A DNA stretch of 9,693 nt from Comamonadaceae bacterium (lineage in GTDB: Bacteria; Pseudomonadota; Gammaproteobacteria; Burkholderiales; Burkholderiaceae_C), in contig CANKNK010000041.1 of the NCBI GenBank assembly GCA_947483455.1, forward strand, positions 1-9,693, read 5' to 3'. The position numbers and the translations under genes are program-made. Positions 7,279 to 9,693 of this stretch are shown here, in pieces (positions within the stretch are counted from its first letter, which is position 1; every line of letters begins with the position of its first letter). The notes below the pieces were generated by a model. It was not told the DNA's origin and did no database searches. It saw only the letters and a program-made list of their open reading frames with translations.

Positions 7279-7704
7279 ATGGCAATCGAACGCACTCTCT
7301 CCATCATCAAACCGGACGCCGTGGCGAAAAATGTGATCGGGCAAATTTACGCTCGATTCGAAGGCGCGGGACTGAAGGTGATCGCGGCCCGTATGGCCCA
7401 TCTCTCACGCGGCGAGGCGCAAGCTTTTTACGCAGTGCACAAAGAGCGCCCCTTCTTCAAAGATTTGGTGGATTTCATGATCTCCGGTCCGGTGATGATC
7501 CAGTGCCTGGAAGGCCCCAACGCCATCCTAACGAACCGCGATTTGATGGGTGCTACCGACCCCAAGAAAGCCAACCCCGGCACCATTCGCGCCGACTTTG
7601 CGGCCAGTATTGATGCCAACGCGGTGCACGGTTCGGACGCGCCGGAAACTGCGGCAGTAGAGATTGCCTTTTTCTTCCCTGGCATGCAAATTTACTCGCG
7701 TTAA
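7279..7704 (+). CDS. ndk: Nucleoside diphosphate kinase
   Basis: Ndk transfers the gamma-phosphate of ATP to other (deoxy)nucleoside diphosphates through a phospho-histidine, balancing cytoplasmic NTP pools. The protein has 141 residues, the usual bacterial length. It begins with the conserved [12 protein letters not shown] (Lys11), has [16 protein letters not shown] at 57-72 and [15 protein letters not shown] at 94-108, and carries the active-site histidine at 117 in NAVHGSD. Nothing is missing. The ATG at 7279 gives exactly the family N-terminus. The only purine-rich ribosome site, GAAGG at 7261, is 13 bases away, further than usual. It is the first gene after the predicted extended -10 promoter, and rlmN follows 8 bases after its stop, so ndk, rlmN and pilW probably form one transcript. 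Confidence 0.97.
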   Translation: MAIERTLSIIKPDAVAKNVIGQIYARFEGAGLKVIAARMAHLSRGEAQAFYAVHKERPFFKDLVDFMISGPVMIQCLEGPNAILTNRDLMGATDPKKANPGTIRADFAASIDANAVHGSDAPETAAVEIAFFFPGMQIYSR

Positions 7705-7712
7705 ACCCGACC

Positions 7713-8870
7713 ATGCGGGCCAATCTACTCGACTACGACCTCGAGGGTTTGGCCCGTTTTTGCGAACGCCAGGGCGAGAAACGATTCAGGGCGGTTCAGT
7801 TATTCCGCTGGATACACCAAAGAGGCGCTAGCGACTTTGAAGCCATGACCGACCTGGCCAAGGCCTTGCGCGACAAGCTCAGGACCAGCGCCGTGGTGCA
7901 AGCCTTGCCGGTGATTTCACAGCAAATATCGGCCGATGGCACGATCAAGTGGTTGTTCGATGTGGGTGCAGGCGACGCCATCGAAGCGGTTTATATCCCC
8001 GAGGCGGACCGCGGGACTTTGTGCGTTTCATCCCAGGCCGGTTGTGCGGTGGCCTGCCGCTTTTGCTCGACGGGCCATCAGGGCTTTAGCCGCAACCTTA
8101 CTGCGGGCGAAATCATTTCCCAGCTTTGGTTTGCCGAGCACTTCTTGCGAAAACACCTCGGGCGCGATGAGCGCATCATCTCCAATGTCGTGATGATGGG
8201 CATGGGTGAGCCGCTGCAAAATTACGCGGAACTGCTACCTGCATTGCGCACCATGCTTGATGACCACGCCTATGGTTTGTCGCGCCGCCGCGTCACGGTG
8301 TCTACCTCCGGCATGGTGCCCATCATGGACCGCTTGGGCCAGGACTGCCCGGTGGCGCTGGCAGTTTCCCTGCATGCACCACAGGACGCACTGCGCGATA
8401 ACTTGGTACCCTTGAATAAGAAGTACCCCCTTGATGAACTCATGCGGGCATGTGAGCGCTATCTCGCAGTGGCGCCGCGCGATTTCATTACCTTTGAATA
8501 CTGCATGCTGCATGGCCACAATGACACGCCAGCGATGGCGCAGGAACTGATTGCGCTGCTGCGCCGCTACGGCCAGGGCCGCGCCGGATGGTGCAAACTT
8601 AATCTGATCCCCTTCAATCCTTTTCCTGCCTCGGGCTTGCAGCGCTCCACTGCGCAAGCCGTGGCGGCTTTCGCCCGCAGTTTGAACGACGCGGGAGTCA
8701 TTACCACGGTGCGCAAAACCCGCGGCGATGATATTGCTGCGGCTTGTGGTCAGTTGGCAGGCGAAGTGCGCGATCGCACCAGCGTCATGCTGCGCATGGA
8801 TAAACGTAAAGCGCGAGAGACTGCTGCGCCTGACGTTGCAGCCGCGGTGGAGGTGTTGCATGTGGTTTAA
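7713..8870 (+). CDS. rlmN: Dual-specificity RNA methyltransferase RlmN (radical SAM)
   Basis: RlmN adds a methyl group to C2 of A2503 in 23S rRNA and of A37 in some tRNAs, using a 4Fe-4S cluster and two SAM molecules. The protein has 385 residues. The cluster ligands are Cys111, Cys115 and Cys118 in CAVACRFC. The two mechanistic cysteines are Cys104 (GTLC) and Cys345 (AAAC), matching E. coli Cys118 and Cys355. GMGEPLQNY at 163-171 is the GGEP-like SAM motif, VTVSTSG is at 194-200, and [11 protein letters not shown] is at 295-305. Every catalytic residue is present. This separates it from Cfr, which methylates C8 of A2503, although motif inspection alone is only a rough guide. ATG 7713 lies 8 bases after ndk with no clear ribosome site, so it may depend on ribosomes finishing ndk. 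Its end overlaps pilW by 11 bases. Confidence 0.96.
   Translation: MRANLLDYDLEGLARFCERQGEKRFRAVQLFRWIHQRGASDFEAMTDLAKALRDKLRTSAVVQALPVISQQISADGTIKWLFDVGAGDAIEAVYIPEADRGTLCVSSQAGCAVACRFCSTGHQGFSRNLTAGEIISQLWFAEHFLRKHLGRDERIISNVVMMGMGEPLQNYAELLPALRTMLDDHAYGLSRRRVTVSTSGMVPIMDRLGQDCPVALAVSLHAPQDALRDNLVPLNKKYPLDELMRACERYLAVAPRDFITFEYCMLHGHNDTPAMAQELIALLRRYGQGRAGWCKLNLIPFNPFPASGLQRSTAQAVAAFARSLNDAGVITTVRKTRGDDIAAACGQLAGEVRDRTSVMLRMDKRKARETAAPDVAAAVEVLHVV
8849..8853 (+). promoter_or_regulatory. Ribosome binding site that sets the pilW start
   Basis: GGAGG lies six bases before ATG 8860, inside the last codons of rlmN. It is the clearest Shine-Dalgarno site seen in the window. It decides the choice of ATG 8860, even though this gives PilW an unusually long signal-peptide head. 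Confidence 0.7.
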
Positions 8871-9693
8871 GGCCTACGCTTATGTGCTGCCTGCGCCTTG
8901 CAGGGCCTATGCTTCTTTGTTCGCCCGCAGCCGCTTGTTCACCGGCCTGAGCTTGCTTCTCTTGTTGGCCGCTTGCGCAGGTGCGGGCCGAACGGACCCG
9001 AGTACTTTTGCCGAAGATAGCGAGGTACGCAAGCGCGCCCGCGTGTACTTGGAGTTGGCCTCCGCCTATTTTTCCGACGGAATGAACACGAATGCGCTGG
9101 AGGCAGTGCAGCAAAGTCTGGCCGCAGACAATGCTGGGTACGAGGCCCATAACCTGCGCGGCCTGATTTATATGCGTTTGAATGCGCCGGCACTTGCCGA
9201 AGATGGTTTTCGCAAAGCGCTGGCGCTGCAGTCGCAAGCGGCTTCGGTGCAACACAATTACGGATGGTTTTTGTGCCAGCAAGGCCGTATGGGTGAGGCC
9301 ATGGCGATGTTTGGCGCTGCACTGAGCAATCCGACCTACGATGCACCTGCCAAAACTTGGATGACCCAGGGCTTGTGCCAGGCCAAGGTCGGGCAGCTTG
9401 CCAATGCGGAAAAAAGTTTGCTGATGGCCTTTCAATTGGAGCCCGCCAACCCTGTGGTTAGCTATAACCTGGCCTTGCATTTGTTTCAGCAGGAAGAGTA
9501 TGCCCGTGCCCAGGCCTTTATTGCGCCGGTCAATGCTTCGCAATGGGCCAATGCCGAGACCCTTTGGCTGGGCATCAAACTGGCCGGTAAAAGCGGCGAC
9601 GGGCTGCAGGTAACGGCACTGAGCGCGAATTTGCGTAGCCGTTTTGCCCGATCACGTGAGGTGAATTTGCTCGATAAAGGGGTGTTCGATGAC
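8860..9693 (+). CDS. pilW: Type IV pilus biogenesis/stability lipoprotein PilW (PilF), 3' end cut off
   Basis: PilW (PilF in Pseudomonas) is an outer-membrane TPR lipoprotein, the pilotin that helps the secretin PilQ assemble for type IV pili. From ATG 8860 the frame stays open to the window edge, giving 278 residues. The hydrophobic run SLLLLLAAC ends in a lipobox with the lipidated cysteine at residue 39. TPR-type repeats follow from about 54 to 225, including the family-like [19 protein letters not shown] (133-151) and [17 protein letters not shown] (171-187). Cys139 and Cys173 are about as far apart as the pair I recall forming a disulphide in Neisseria PilW. The last residues (LLDKGVFDD) resemble the usual family C-terminus, so probably only a few codons or just the stop are missing. 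The start overlaps rlmN by 11 bases. No other pilus gene is in view. A rodZ-like gene and ispG often come next in related genomes, but this cannot be seen. Confidence 0.88.
   Translation, partial: MWFKAYAYVLPAPCRAYASLFARSRLFTGLSLLLLLAACAGAGRTDPSTFAEDSEVRKRARVYLELASAYFSDGMNTNALEAVQQSLAADNAGYEAHNLRGLIYMRLNAPALAEDGFRKALALQSQAASVQHNYGWFLCQQGRMGEAMAMFGAALSNPTYDAPAKTWMTQGLCQAKVGQLANAEKSLLMAFQLEPANPVVSYNLALHLFQQEEYARAQAFIAPVNASQWANAETLWLGIKLAGKSGDGLQVTALSANLRSRFARSREVNLLDKGVFDD

Noticed and set aside
8785..9543. Open frame of 252 codons on the - strand opposite pilW
   Set aside because: It lies fully antisense to a clear TPR lipoprotein and its translation (rich in Arg, Gln, His) resembles no family I know. 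It is a by-product of GC-rich codon use.
1..9693. Search for a novel system: defence genes, mobile elements, CRISPR repeats, retron-like or toxin-antitoxin pairs, riboswitches
   Set aside because: Every stretch longer than about 130 bases belongs to a recognisable core gene with intact motifs. No direct-repeat array, terminal repeats, transposase or small two-gene module was seen by eye.

Overview
The window reads as a stretch of core chromosome from a betaproteobacterium, most likely order Burkholderiales and close to Comamonadaceae (Rhodoferax or Polaromonas-like). I infer this from remembered resemblance of the proteins and from the order scpB-rluB-ndk-rlmN-pilW, not from any search. Coding density is very high. 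There is no tRNA, rRNA, CRISPR array, insertion sequence, phage gene or obvious foreign segment. Eight genes are present: seven on the + strand and one (bamD) on the - strand. The first and last genes are cut by the window edges.

Left part (1-3171): the 3' portion of zapE (cell-division ATPase), then an iron-sulphur DNA helicase of the DinG/YoaA type. Its start is better placed at GTG 1099 than at the first possible GTG at 1024. Middle part (3158-5060): bamD, an outer-membrane assembly lipoprotein, runs on the - strand. It converges on the helicase with a 14-base 3' overlap and diverges from rluD (23S rRNA pseudouridine synthase). The proposed bamD and rluD start codons share one CATG. A perfect -10 box for bamD lies inside the 5' end of rluD.

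Right part (5061-9693): a gap of about 110 bases with two small hairpins separates rluD from scpB (chromosome segregation). scpB overlaps rluB, a second 23S pseudouridine synthase with long low-complexity extensions. A short intergenic region with an extended -10 promoter and hairpins leads to ndk (nucleoside diphosphate kinase). rlmN (radical-SAM rRNA/tRNA methyltransferase) follows 8 bases later, and pilW/pilF (type IV pilus lipoprotein) overlaps the rlmN end. The window ends at, or a few codons before, the end of pilW.

The genes serve several housekeeping jobs: ribosome modification (RluD, RluB, RlmN), DNA repair and segregation (helicase, ScpB), division (ZapE), envelope and pilus biogenesis (BamD, PilW) and nucleotide balance (Ndk). 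I found no sign of a previously undescribed multi-gene system. The points worth a second look are small: overlapping gene ends, start-site choices, leader hairpins and unusual protein tails.
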